A DNA stretch of 64,000 nt, taken from assembly GCA_029834535.1 (NCBI GenBank), contig JAQMWT010000521.1:1-64000 (forward strand), given 5' to 3'. Positions 21,801 through 32,375 of this stretch are shown piece after piece. A program made the translations under genes and the position numbers. Position 1 is the first letter of the stretch, and each line of letters opens with the position of its first letter. Under the pieces are notes generated by a model. That model was not told where the DNA came from. It made no database searches and worked only from the letters and a program-made list of their open reading frames with translations. The DNA comes from Chrysophaeum taylorii (lineage: Eukaryota > Sar > Pelagophyceae > Pelagomonadales > Pelagomonadaceae).

Positions 21801-22659
21801 CAGAATCGCGATCGCGAAGGCGGGCGCGATTCCGGTGCTCACCAAACTCGCGAAGGACGGAACTGACGGGGCCAAAGAGGGGGCGGCGGGAGCGTTACGG
21901 AATCTCGCTTCGAATGACGAAAACAAAATCGCGATCGCGAAGGCGGGCGCGATTCCGGTGCTCGTCGAACTCGCAAAGGACGGAACCGACGGGGCCAAAG
22001 AGGGGGCGGCGGCGGCGTTGGGGAATCTCGCCGTCAACAACGACGAAAACCAAATCGCGATCGCGAAGGCGGGCGCGATTCCGGTGCTCGTCGAACTCGC
22101 AGAGGGTGGGAACGATGATGCCAAAGAGGGGGCGGCGGCGGCGCTATGGAATCTCGCCGTCAATGCCGAAAACAAAATCGCAATAGCGAAGGCGGGCGCG
22201 ATTCCGTTGCTCGTCAAACTCGCAAGGGAGGGGCGAGATGTGGCTAAAGAGCGGGCGGCAGGGGCGTTGGGGAATCTCGCCTTTATAAACGCCGAAAACC
22301 AAATTGCGATCGCGAAGGCGGGCGCGATTCCGGTTCTTGTCCAACTCGCAGAGGATTGTACCGATAGGGCCACAAAAAGGTCGAGCACGGGGGGGTTGTT
22401 GCAGGTCGCCGTCAACGCTGATGACGAAATCGCGAGAGCGAAGGCGGAGGCGATTCCTGTGCTGTTTAAGGTCGTGGAGGATGTCAACGAGGGTGCCAGA
22501 ATGATGGCGGCTGGAGCGTTGTGGAATCTCGCTGTCAACGACGAGAACAAAATCGCGATCAAACGGGCAGGAGGTGTTGGGATACTCGAGAAAGTAAAGA
22601 GGTCAGGGAGCGAAGGTGCGAGACACAACGCAGCTGGAGCTCTCGATTTACTACGCTAA
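15851..22659 (+). CDS. HeLo-like / EF-hand / MLKL-like / protein kinase / armadillo-repeat protein
   Basis: Two exons (15,851-19,905 and 19,947-22,659), about 2,255 aa from the first in-frame ATG. A later start at 16,004, or an upstream exon in the overlapping frame at 15,715, is possible. Domains in order: a helical HeLo-like region (~84-254, with a small glycine-rich turn SIPVVGKG); a ~600-aa unassigned part; one canonical EF-hand loop, DRNQNGRISLVE (~857); an MLKL/MCAfunc-like four-helix region (~924-1032); coiled coil; TKL-like kinase (~1175-1460) with GKGTFGVV, VALK, HRDLK, DFG and APE; then about 17 armadillo repeats. HRDLK is followed by S-R-K where catalytic kinases have Asn, so activity is doubtful. 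By analogy to MLKL and plant ARM-kinases, a membrane-linked signalling or cell-death role is possible but inferred. There is no transmembrane segment and no close paralog in the window. Confidence 0.85.
19906..19946 (+). other. 41-nt GT-AG intron in the kinase domain
   Basis: GTAAGT at 19,906 and GCGCAG ending at 19,946. Unspliced, the frame stops at TAA (19,907-19,909) immediately after the APE motif. Spliced, codon GAA is rebuilt across the junction and the reading continues into LLDGSKNPPWREADVYALG, the expected kinase subdomain VIII-IX sequence. The protein-level fit on both sides makes this a strong call despite the short length. Confidence 0.92.
20640..22560 (+). repeat. Near-identical tandem DNA repeats encoding armadillo units
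   Basis: About 15-16 head-to-tail units of 123-129 bp, each encoding an armadillo repeat around IAIAKAGAIPVL and GAAGALWNLA. The first dozen are almost identical in DNA, alternating a few cassettes (VELAKDG or TKLAKDG; KEGAAGAL or KKQAAGAL). The last three have diverged. The pattern implies recent unequal crossing-over or gene conversion. The bias leaves an 820-codon open frame on the minus strand (22,628-20,166), which is a shadow. Confidence 0.9.
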
Positions 22660-23700
22660 TGCCGCGTGCCCCACCTTCCGTCACGCAGCAAGTGGGGCCT
22701 CGCATGTGGGTCATGTGCCGCTTGGGTCTATTAGTGAAGAAAAGGGGTCCAATTGACGACGCTCACTATTACTGACTCTAGTGTGCCACCTCGAGCTGCA
22801 GCTGAATTGCTTCGCGACGCGCACGTGCTGCGGGCGTTTAAAGGTCGACTACGAAGAGGGGGGGGGGAGCGCGAACTTGAGCACGCAGGGCGCTCAGTGG
22901 TTTGGGAAGGTGTGTGGATACGTCAGTGGTGCTTGGAAGCGAACGTTCCCCGTGCTGCGGCTTCATTATGGAGGTCTGTTCTATGGTCGGGGCTTTAGTG
23001 ATGGGGTTCGAGCCATGAGCCCCTCAACCACACTTGAAACTCTCTCCTTTACCATCTTCTTCGTCTCGTCTTCCTTCCTTGGTTTTAAATTCTTTTTGGG
23101 CTTGGACTGCTGGCGCTTCACACACGGCGGCTGCCGTAGCGTCGCCTTCGCTTTTCCTGAATTATTTATCGTTTGCTGTTTTCAATTCGCGTTTCGTCCG
23201 TTCTGGAGGGACACCCGCGCTATGCGGCCGCCGAGGCGCCGCCTTCGTTTCTTCTGGTTTTCTCGTTTGCTGCTTGCAATTAGCGGCGACAGTTCCGGCG
23301 CTGCCTGCGAATGGCACTTCTTCCTCTCTGATTTTGATCTTCTCATACTTTACCAAGGACCACTCGCGCTGTGCGGCTGCCGTGGTGCCGGCTTCGTTTC
23401 TTCTGGTTTTCTCGGTTTGCTGCTTACAATTAGAGGCTGCGCGGCGACAGTTCCGGCGCTGTGCCTTCGAATCGCGGCGGATTTCTTTTTCTGTTTCTTT
23501 TCATCTCGCACTTTCCCGGCGGGACGAACCTTGCTGGCCTCTACCCGTGACCACCTACACCTTCTTGGGCGGTGCATTCCCCACTCGGCGACAGGGAGAG
23601 GCCACTGCGAGCGGCTTTAAGGTATGGTTCCACAACGTTGACGCCGCTCCGACCGGAGCACACTTCGAAGATGAGTTGACGGAAACGCCGAGATCGATGT
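22660..23700. repeat. 3' flank of the kinase gene with ~150-bp imperfect tandem duplication
   Basis: At about 23,215-23,310 and 23,366-23,465 the same ~95-100 bp recurs, with a period near 150: CGCGCT.TGCGGC, CTTCGTTTCTTCTGGTTTTCTCG, then CGGCGACAGTTCCGGCGCTG. A weaker third unit starts near 23,160. Plus-strand frames here (22,781-23,620 and 23,034-23,771) are Phe/Ser/Leu-rich and cross the duplications without domain features. I regard the region as non-coding. Confidence 0.55.
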
Positions 23701-23712
23701 TATCCTGCTCCT

Positions 23713-24679
23713 TTAACCATGTCGACCGCGACACCAAAGAGACACGTCTTTTTGCCCGAACACCGCGATGACCAGGAACGGTTCCATCCACCCACCCCGC
23801 GAGAGAGGAGCCAGGACATTCGGATAGTGCACTTCACCCGGATTAGGCTTGCGGCGCACGTGGTCAAGGACAGGGGCGAACCCTGCTGGGATTCCGGCAG
23901 CTGCAAGGTTGATGTTGGATCCAAAATCCGCAATCTGTCGGCGTTGGTGTCGTCCACGAGGGCCTGTGTCATCCAGAGCTGTAGTCCAGTATATGAAACT
24001 CCGAAAACTTAGCAGTGGAAATGGCTGACCAAGACACGGGTAAAATATCCGCCGCTTCGCTACAGATCCGCAGTTCGTCGGCCTCACGAGTGACGATCGA
24101 AGCACACTTACTGTCGCCCTCTCGCGAAGACGGTACAAACCAATTTACTACAAACACGACCGAGGCCGGTCTCATCGCGTTTTGAGGCGCGCTCAGTTCA
24201 AAGCTTCCATTCCGCAGCGTCGAGCCGTGAGCGGTACTCGGAGTCCACTTGATTGAGCTGCAGCTGCCGATGCGCGCGGTGCTGATCAAGCCGGGCACGA
24301 GCGTCCGTGACGGGCGGCGGCATCTCGTGGAGTGCGACCGATGAGGCCTCCACGAGATCACGCACCTCCGAGAGGTCAACGCTCAGGAAGTGCAGCATAA
24401 GGGAATCCTCGCGCGGTGTCCACGCCCCCCTTTGCCCGACACGATCAACAAGGTACGAAGGATACGTTGACGTGACTTTTAGTGTCTGAGGCTCGCGGGC
24501 TGACGTGGGACGCGAATCGCGGGCATCGCAACATCAGCAACAGCGCCAGTCGTGCATCCCACAAGATCCGAGGTCAAGGCATCAAGAACGGCAGTGTCGT
24601 CCGGTGACCGGTGAGAGAGCAGAGGCGCGCGGTTCGCCTCCAGCCAGCGCTGAGATACAGGATCCTTGTAGAGATGCAT
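23713..24679 (-). pseudogene. Hypothetical minus-strand gene, frameshifted
   Basis: Protein-like pieces follow one another on the minus strand in different frames: 24,679-24,479 (starts MHLYKDPVSQRWLEANR), 24,398-24,198 (helical, LHFLSVDLSEVRDLVEASS), 24,260-23,969 (RPASVVFVVNWFVPSSREG) and 24,050-23,713 (INLAAAGIPAGFAPVLDHV, then GGWMEPFLVIAVFGQKDVS). No family is recognised. The pieces could be exons, but no convincing GT-AG pairs were found, so a decayed gene or transposon ORF is more likely. Confidence 0.3.
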
Positions 24680-25981
24680 AGTAGCGTCGTCGTTGAGTGG
24701 GGCGGCGAAGGCGGTAGGGTTGATGGGCTTGGCTTAGGAGCGTATTGGTTTAATGGTAGGCAACTCCTAGGGTCAAAGAGCCAGAATGGAGAAGCGCAGG
24801 GGAAGAGAAAGGAAGAAGGACCACAGACGACCGCAGCGTAGCGAAAAAAGTAAGAAAGCGCAACAGTCACTGTAGAGAAGGGGAGATAGAAAAGGAAATT
24901 AAAAAGATAAAGCGGAAATAAGAGTAAATATACAGGAAAGCGAGCGAAAATGGAGAAGCAGGAGGAGGGCGAATAACGGTTTCTAGCAGAAAGGGTGTCT
25001 CAAAAGGCCACTGCTAAAAGGGGGGGACATTGAGCCAGCGCGTGAAGGGGTATGGGAAGTTGTGAAGCCGTGACTCTTGAAGAGCACAGATTTAGAGGGC
25101 GCAGGGACCAGTAGGACCAAGGAGACAGAGAGTTTGGGACTCGGTTCAGATCCAAGACCGCCACAACTGCCGTCGCCGCCACTACCACCTATCGAGTATG
25201 GAGCAATCCAAGCCCACCGCACTACTGAGGCCTGCGAGAGTGGCCTCGCGCAACGCGGGTCCTAAGTGAAAAACGAAAAAATGAACGAAAGGGAGAGACG
25301 GATCAGACGATGCCAAGCTACTGGACACAACCGGCACGACGAGGAGCCCGCCCACCCGAACACGACACACGGCAGACCCGATCTCAACATCCGCGAATTC
25401 CCGCATGATCGTGACGCGCGACGTGCGCTCGCCCATAATGAACACGATGTTGCAGATGTGACGAGGAAAAACCACTGGCTACTACAGCATGCACCAGTTT
25501 TGGTTAGCGACTCCCAGACTCAAAAATCCAGAATGGATGAGCGCAGAGGAAGAGGAACAAAGTTACTGGGCCCGTCAGGACTCCCTGAATTATGTACTGT
25601 CTCATCTGCTGCTCATCACGTAGGAATTGGTTTGCTGAAACCGACGCCCTGGCAAGTCAAGTTAACTCCGAAGTTTCTTCCCACCTGGCTCTTCACCTCG
25701 AATCATCACTGAAAGCAGCTCTCTACACGCAGACGCGCACCGCCCGGCTGAGAGCATCGTCAGATCCTACAGCATACGGTAGCTAGTCGCGCGGTCGCGC
25801 ATGGCCGATGCTGATCGTTGGTCGTCAAGTTCGTCCCACACACCTAGTTGAGGATGATGAGGCGGATGATATGGAAAGAAATACCTCACGTCTGTCACTA
25901 AATATACGGGCCTTACGCTAACTAAACTAACTGTAGGCTAGCCCAGTGCATGGGGCGTAGCGCGCAGGATCAGTGTAGTGG
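24680..25981. other. Intergenic, no convincing gene
   Basis: Short overlapping frames on both strands, for example 25,266-25,712 plus (Arg/His/Asp-rich) and 25,475-25,182 minus. None shows a domain, a credible start or consistent codon use. Purine-rich tracts occupy 24,840-24,975. Nothing else was identified. Confidence 0.4.
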
Positions 25982-26735
25982 TAACAAGTGCAGGCCAGTA
26001 AGTTCACCTAATCCCAATCTCTAACCCCAGTAAGTTCACCAGGTCCCAGTAAGGTCACCTAGTCCCAATCTCTAACCCCAGTAAGTTCGGCGTAAAACCC
26101 ACACCCACTCACCCCACTCTCCTTTGAGCTCGTCGCTCTCACCCCCGCCAATCTAAGCTTTTTTGATCCGCACACGCCGCTAACCTTTGAGTTTACTCTA
26201 AAACCCTCAGTAAGTTCACTTGGTCCCAGTAAGTTCACCTGGTCACTAACTTCACCTAGTCCGAATCTCGAACCCCAGTAAGTAAGTTCACCTGGTCCCA
26301 GTAAGTTCACCTATAGTGCGCGTGTAGACGCCGGGAGGGGGCTTATCGGTATTGCGCAGCACGTGTGGGGTAAGGTGGAGTCGTCGACCCAGAAGAGGAT
26401 ATCCTCGGGGTTGCCGACTCGACAGAGAGCCACGTAGAGCTGGACGTGGCAGAAGACGGGCTTGGGCAAGAGGACGCCGACCTCGCGGGGCGTCTGGCCC
26501 TGGCTACTGTTGATCGTTTGGCGTCGGCGGGCCTTAAGGGATGATGGTTCGAGGAGCCTCGGTGACACGACGCGATCGATCATGTATCTGGTACCGTTGC
26601 AGTGGCCGAGCGACGGGTCGAGGTTGCGAAGACCTTAAGCTCGCGCTCAAAGTCAGCATGCCGTTGGTTGTCAGGGAGTTGAAAACTCTACTGTAAAGAG
26701 CGAGGCGTCGTCTTCCGACCCAACCTTCAATGCCC
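25982..26735 (-). mobile_element. Helitron-like 3' fragment, copy 1
   Basis: Minus-strand fragment encoding the C-terminal end of a PIF1/Helitron-type helicase in broken frames. Visible are the 'RNLDPS.GHCNGTR' block, [18 protein letters not shown] and [15 protein letters not shown], the last helicase motifs of Helitron Rep/Hel proteins. It is followed to 25,982 by a non-coding tail made of many copies of a GGTGAACTTACTGG-like 14-mer. A second copy with the same tail ends at 45,519. The two share termini ending CTGCACTTGTTA. A classical CTRR end was not seen, so the subclass is uncertain. Confidence 0.75.
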
Positions 26736-29700
26736 GTCAGGCACATCCCTCCTACCCCACAAAACCACTACCTTCAATGCCTAGCTCGCGGGCCTGCCTG
26801 ATCCTTACCCTGAATCGGGGGACAAGCATACGCGTACAAACTCCGAGCGGGGCCCGTCCTCTCTTCGCCTGCTCCACGACTCGGCGATGACCCCGACTAG
26901 GTCCCGCATACTTATCTCCGCCCGCCAGGCACATCCCCCCTACCCCACAAACCCACCCACATCCTTCATGCCTCCCCACACACACACCCCCGCTTAGCAG
27001 TCGACATTTAAAGACAAGCAGACAGACTTTTAGCAGTCAACCTTCAAAGACAAACAGACAAACATCTGCCGATTAGTAGTAAGAGAAGAAGTAGGAACCT
27101 CCACGAAGCTGAGAGAGCTAGATTCGCGAGAAAGGCCAAATTAGAAGCGAGAGTATTTTGTTTTGCTCGCATTCGAGTTGGATGCGACAGTGCGTAGCCG
27201 AGCAGACTAGCTTTTTGGTGGAAAGCATCAGACGCATATCGACTCGGAATTAGAACACTGGCAAACTGCCGGGGCGAGGAAGGAGATGGTTGCTAGCGCC
27301 AGCTGATGCTGCTAAAAATGTGCTCGACGCACCACTCGAGCGCACAAAGCGGAGCCCCCGGCCTTTGGAGCGTCCAATCGTACTACAAGCAGCGGTCAAG
27401 TTTTTTCTGCTACCGGCGATGAACAACACCGGGTATCGCGTCTTCGTGGTAACCAGGCGATAAATTTCCGCGCCGAGCGGAACCTCGATTGAAGCAACGA
27501 AGACCGACGCTCGTGGAATTCGCGAGTCTACGAAGGTCGTGGTTGGACAGGAGTGAATCAAAGATCCGACGACGAAGCGAAACGAAAAACGATCGCATAT
27601 TTAAGACGGTCCCTCATACGAGGGGATCGTATTTCTTCTCTCAATGATTGATAGAGCGTATCTCCAACACGAAAGTGCAGCCGCAAGCGCTCCTGGCATA
27701 AGGCCACCCGCAGCACACTGCGAGAGATCAGGTACTTTGGGGAAAAGGGACGGTGACAACCGCAACTGTCGGGATCAAGACCGACGAGAGTCACTCCCTC
27801 GCATTCAAGGAGGAGTGCCGACACGCGAGCCGCCGAGCCAAGCGACGATCGTCGCGGTCCAAAGACGAACGAAGGGTAGTACGAAAATAATGCAAGTGTT
27901 GTTGGCCAGCATGGACGAGTTCCCGAAACAGCCTGCAGAAGCACAAACTTGAAACCAACGGCACGGTCGAATCTCCCGCCCTGGCCTTCACACTACCAGC
28001 GCGGTGCGCGGGTCGGGCCACCGTTAGGATTCAGCAACGCCAGTTGGCGAGGCGAGAGGAAGGCGCGAAGATCAGAAGGGATGCACTTCACGCATGCTCG
28101 AGAGCCGAGAAGAGGCCAGGCCCACAAGAGTGAGAACACCACACGGAGGGACAACTGGACGGGGCGTCTGGGTTGTGGAAACCACAGACAGAAAAGTTCT
28201 TCTTCGATGAAACCGGCGATGAAACCGGCGCGCTGCTCAACCATCGGCGAGCGCCTTGACGGACGTCCGGAGATGCATGAGACTTTAGAGGCGCGAGCGA
28301 AACGATGTCGGCACGTCATGCCAGACTGTCCGAGTCGCGATTGATGGAGGTGACCGTGCGCGTCGAATCAGTTGATGCCAACACCCACGCGCGCCTCAGC
28401 CCAGCAGCGGCCACGAGCTGACGGGAAAAAATATTGGCGTCGACTCGATCGAGAGCGAGGGCCAGCTGCGCTCCCGATAACAAGCAGCTCAAAGAGGGGC
28501 CCGCCGCGGGGGTAAGTTCGGTGCCCACTTCTTCAAGTGGCGTCAACGGCGCATCTCTCGTTGCCGTCGGCGGGGATGGCTCTGGGGTGTCTGGTCCGAG
28601 CGGGCAGACAATCAAGTCACAAAAAGGAGGTGACGACACAGTGCCGAGTATTCGTTCGATGATGCGCGGGGCGATGCAGTAGCGGTTCACGTTCTGGAGC
28701 TTCGAGTGCACATAGTTTGTCGGTCGAGCACGTTAACCGCGAGGCGACGTGCGAGTCCCCAGGGGGCGGGTGACTCCCGTCGGGGATGCCGGACTGCGGG
28801 CGACTTGGACAAGGAGACCCGAAGCACCGGACACCACGCCGCGTACTCGTCGTCCAGGCGGAGCTCCTCGCGGCTTGCTTCGATGTCACGCGAGGGCGGG
28901 AGTAGACAATCGAATCGGAGGGCGTCGCCCGTGCCAGAACGCGCGACGTTGCCGCCGCGCGTGCGTATGAGCGCATCGACCATCGTCGTGTTCGTGTATT
29001 GGAGTGAGACCCTTTAACCTTAATAGCAGCGAGGAGCGATCGCAGGCTCCTTGATACCTCGGCGCGAGCGCGGTCCCGCGTGCTGAACGTGCGTTCGTAC
29101 GATAATCCCAACACCATAGCATCATCTTGGTGATCGACAGTCTCGAGATTGTCACGATGAGCTTGGCGCCGAAATCGTTGCTGTGAGCCGGCCTGTGAGC
29201 CTCGGAGCCATTCAGCATCGAAGGCGCTGCTGTTTTTTTGATTGCCGAGGACGATCGACGCAACGCGCGGGATGCGACTCCGGCGGTTCCACGTATTCGG
29301 CAAACCTCCAGCTCGCCCACTACGGTTCGAGTCGCCGACCCGAGGTAGGCATGTCTCACCGCGCCTTTCGCGCGTTGCGTAGGTTTTTTTCCTGAGCGGA
29401 TTTAATGGGAGATGTCGAGAGTTCTACGGAAATAGAACGCGAGGATCAAGAGCCACTCCTCTGTGTCTATTACCGTTGACTCGAGCGGGTCGACTTGGTC
29501 GCGCAGATTTTATTTTTCGAGTTCGGTTATAATCTGCGCGTCTTTTTTCCGTGTCGGCGAAGCTTCACCCTGCTCAATCGTGTCCTTCATCGCAAACACA
29601 CACACTCTCTCTCGAGATTCTTGTGTAGATTTGGCGACGTTGGGCGCTTTATCTCTCCTGCCGCTCGCCCGTTTGGCGTGCGGCTTTTCACGATTGCCGA

Positions 29701-30645
29701 GCTCGGTCTCGGACGGGATGTTCGAACTGCGCCTTGCGGAACAGAGTAGGAATCATCTTCTCTGGACCGCGCAGTGACGACGACGACCTCAAACTCGCCG
29801 AGTCGTCCGAGCTAGAGTCGCCCAAGACGAAACCGGCTGTCCGGTTCGAAGTCACACCCGTGGTATCGGTACCACAAGCACTCTCGTATTAAACCGGGGG
29901 CGTGGCCTCCAACAGGGGCCCGGAGCTCGCTGTTTTCTTAGTCCGAGTCGGACACACCAACTTTTTTCGCATCGGTTCAAAAAAGCGCTTGCTTTTCGGC
30001 TACACTCGAGACGGCGGCTTCCGCGCCGTCTTGGCCTGTTGTCGAGCCCGAACTTGGGCATCGCGTAGCTCGTCGATATTTGTGCTCGCAGCAGCAGCAG
30101 CCAGTGGTTGTATCGAACGAAGGGGCTCACTGCATGCGCGACACCGTGCTGCCACGCGAGAAACGTACGAGGGCTTGTTAGCACCAGGTGGTCGAGCAAC
30201 TAACTTGTGCCGCCGCGGGGCGACGCTGCGAGGCCTCTGAGTCCCGAGCGGTAGGTACCAACCAACAAACAAAAGCGCCCTGGCAGACAGACAGACAGAC
30301 ACAAGGAGGAGCGTCTCGAGGAGGAGACGGTGGTGTGTACACACGCCACGTGGCGATTGGATCCGTTTGAAGATCGAGGTAAGGATGACCTACAAAGTAG
30401 AAGTAGGCCGCAACTCAAGGACAAAGCACCGAAATCCCCCTTGATTTTTGAAAGGAGATCGAAAAGAAATAATATTGTGTGCGGGGGTGAGAATCCATTC
30501 GAATAATCCATTCGAATCCATCAATATTCCAAAGAAAGGAGTCCCGAATGTAGGGAAATGAGTTGCAGTTAGCTATGCTAACCCTATAAATGTATCGAAA
30601 TTGGAAGAGTCATATGTTGAAGAAGGGGCCGTTGGTCGTATCTGC
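26736..30645. other. Gene-poor stretch, only weak hypothetical frames
   Basis: About 3.9 kb without a recognisable gene. Minus-strand pieces with some protein character occur at 27,944-27,558, 28,983-28,687 (LPPSRDIEASREELRLDDEY) and 28,711-28,316 (Pro/Ala/Leu-rich). They lack ATG starts or are interrupted, and match no family I know. A plus frame at 29,902-30,240 is also unconvincing. Treat the region as intergenic or as decayed repeats. Confidence 0.4.
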
Positions 30646-30651
30646 AAGACG

Positions 30652-30657
30652 TATATA
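30652..30657 (+). promoter_or_regulatory. TATA box of the Myb-like gene
   Basis: TATATA 50 bp upstream of the ATG at 30,707, in a context (ACGTATATAGC) without other motifs noted. Distance and orientation suit the Myb-like gene. Confidence 0.45.
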
Positions 30658-30706
30658 GCTCCGTTGAAGGACCAGACGACGTATACGCGAGGAGAGGTAA
30701 AGAAAG

Positions 30707-31219
30707 ATGACTGAGGAAGCACCGGCCCCGGCTCCAAAGACGAAGAAGCGGAGCTGGACCGATGCCGAGGACGAACGACTCGCGGCGGCCGTCCGGGCAT
30801 CGGGCGAGAGGAATTGGAAGGCGAAAGCCGCGGCCGTTGGAACGAGGGACCACGTCCAGTGCCTTCAACGATGGTCGAACGTCCTCAAGCCGCGACTCAC
30901 CGAAGGCACATGGACGACCGCCGACGACCGCAAGCTCGCAGCTCTCATCGCGCGGTACCGCGAGGAAGGTCAGGAACCGAACTGGGCACGCATCGCCAGA
31001 AAAATGAAGAAAGGATCGGCGCGAGCGTGCCGCGAACGGTGGCAGTTTCACCTCTCGCGACGCCAGGAGGACTACCGCTACTACGACTACCCGCAATACT
31101 ACTACCCGCCACCCCAGTACTACCCGCCCCAGTATTACCCGCCTCCCCAGTACTACCCGCCCCACCACTACCCGCCGCCGCCGCCCCACGCCTATCCTCC
31201 CGACCACGGCGCCGTCTAA
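30707..31219 (+). CDS. Two-repeat Myb/SANT DNA-binding protein with Tyr-Pro-rich tail
   Basis: 170 aa from ATG, uninterrupted. Repeat one (~14-64) starts KKRSWTDAEDERLAAAV and has the regularly spaced Trp (W at the 'SWTD', 'RNWKAKA' and 'RWSNVL' positions). Repeat two (~66-117) starts EGTWTTADDRKLAAL, with NWARIARKM and CRERWQFHL. This is the R2R3-like architecture of Myb transcription factors, with conserved recognition helices. Lys/Arg residues flank the domain. The C-terminus is a low-complexity tract of PQYYPP-type repeats that may act as an activation or condensation segment (inference). Nuclear DNA binding is expected. The frame closes at TAA, followed by a 3' region without ORFs. Confidence 0.85.
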   Translation: MTEEAPAPAPKTKKRSWTDAEDERLAAAVRASGERNWKAKAAAVGTRDHVQCLQRWSNVLKPRLTEGTWTTADDRKLAALIARYREEGQEPNWARIARKMKKGSARACRERWQFHLSRRQEDYRYYDYPQYYYPPPQYYPPQYYPPPQYYPPHHYPPPPPHAYPPDHGAV

Positions 31220-31606
31220 AACCTGGTGGACGCCACCCCTCTCTCCTTCTCTCTCGATCGCCCCTTGTACCTACCCAACACAACTTCTATCATCTGGCTG
31301 CTTTCACTAGTCTGAGGGTCCTGCCGTTAGTCCTTCGAGCCTCCTGCCGATAGGCATCGATCGTCAGAAACCACTTTATAACTCTAACCCTTCTGGAGTT
31401 ATTGGATTGTCGAATCTTCGGCGAACGAATCCTATTATTATTATGTATTAGCGATAGAATCATGGAAACATTTAATTATTCTCTAGTTAGGAGTTGGTTT
31501 GTTGAACAAGGCAGGAGGCTACTACTCCTCGACACCTCCTAAAGGAGGAAGTTCTGAGGCGGGCCAATACTTGCCTGGATGTGACTTACTTTTTTTGTAC
31601 GTCGAT

Positions 31607-31633
31607 CGACCTTTTAAAGTTTTTAAAGGTCGA
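31607..31633. repeat. Short inverted repeat
   Basis: CGACCTTTTAAA and TTTAAAGGTCG face each other around a 4-bp centre, an 11-bp hairpin-capable palindrome with one bulge. It is AT-rich and lies downstream of the Myb-like gene. It could be a terminator-like structure or the relic of an insertion. Confidence 0.5.
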
Positions 31634-31817
31634 CCGTGAAGAGTGACGTGTTCGGATATCAATGGAGGACGAAACGCCGTACGCAGCGCGGGTATTCTTG
31701 GTCGGCGACGTCGTGCGTTCTGAGTCGTGGGACCCACAGACTACCACGCGCGAACCGCAGTTCGTTCTCCTGTCCGCTCGACGCTCGGACTCCCGGGAAA
31801 ATCTAAGCGGCTTCTGT

Positions 31818-32360
31818 TCAGCGCACGCTCCGCTCTTGAATAACGTATAGGGTCGGATAAGGGATGATGCGGGGGTCTCGCGCCGTGGCCAAAAAAGCCC
31901 CAAGAATCGGCCGGCTTTTTTTTGTTCCGTCGTCAAGTTGACCTAAAATAGTGCCGTTTTTATACTGGAGCGAAAGTCGGTAGCTGCCGATTATCCACAT
32001 GGGAGTGAGGTATTTTGGCCCTTCAGGGCGAGGCGGGAGCCTGGGTGGCTCTATATATTCTGCACGATGCCATCGGCTCATAATACAACATCCGGCGCAT
32101 AAGGAATGAATGTCTGTAGGCCCAATGAGGCGTTTTTCGCGCGCTGGGGCCACTTCTATAGGCCCGGTCATCAAGCTGGGTATCCTCGGAGGAGACCTGG
32201 CCCGCGAACACAGCTCTTCGAAGTCGTCGTTGTCATCGACGTCCATCGCGCTCCCCACCCTCTCCTCCTCCTCCTCGTATTCGTTGTCCAGGGACGCGAA
32301 GCGCCAGGAAAAGGCTTGGAGTCGTTTAAGAGTCGCCTGCTGAAAAACCGTCGTCGTCAT
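31818..32360 (-). CDS. Hypothetical protein, 180 aa
   Basis: Starts at ATG (complement of 32,358-32,360) and runs 180 codons to a stop. The N-terminal third has an acidic stretch (NEYEEEEERV, then DVDDNDDFEEL). The rest is Pro/Arg-rich with aromatic residues near the end (MWIIGSYRLSLQYKNG). Two cysteines lie in LCAGCCIM. No domain is recognised and no homologue is visible in the window. The acidic block and well-balanced composition favour real coding over chance, but an overlapping plus frame at 31,662-31,850 also exists. Confidence 0.4.
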   Translation of the reverse strand: MTTTVFQQATLKRLQAFSWRFASLDNEYEEEEERVGSAMDVDDNDDFEELCSRARSPPRIPSLMTGPIEVAPAREKRLIGPTDIHSLCAGCCIMSRWHRAEYIEPPRLPPRPEGPKYLTPMWIIGSYRLSLQYKNGTILGQLDDGTKKSRPILGAFLATARDPRIIPYPTLYVIQERSVR

Positions 32361-32375
32361 AGGAAAAAATGAAGA

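Noticed and set aside
20619-22186. Arg/Gly/Asp-rich frames in the other plus frames over the armadillo array
   Set aside because: Same cause: period-matched translation of a 123-129-bp repeat out of frame, with no start context or domain.
20166-22628. 820-codon open frame on the minus strand opposite the armadillo repeats
   Set aside because: It is a shadow: repetitive Ser/Ala/Pro/Phe sequence mirroring each armadillo unit, kept stop-free by the codon bias of the repeats. The plus strand carries clear domain structure.
22781-23771. Two long plus-strand frames (279 and 245 codons)
   Set aside because: Phe/Ser-rich, crossing an imperfect tandem duplication, no domains, no ATG context; judged non-coding.
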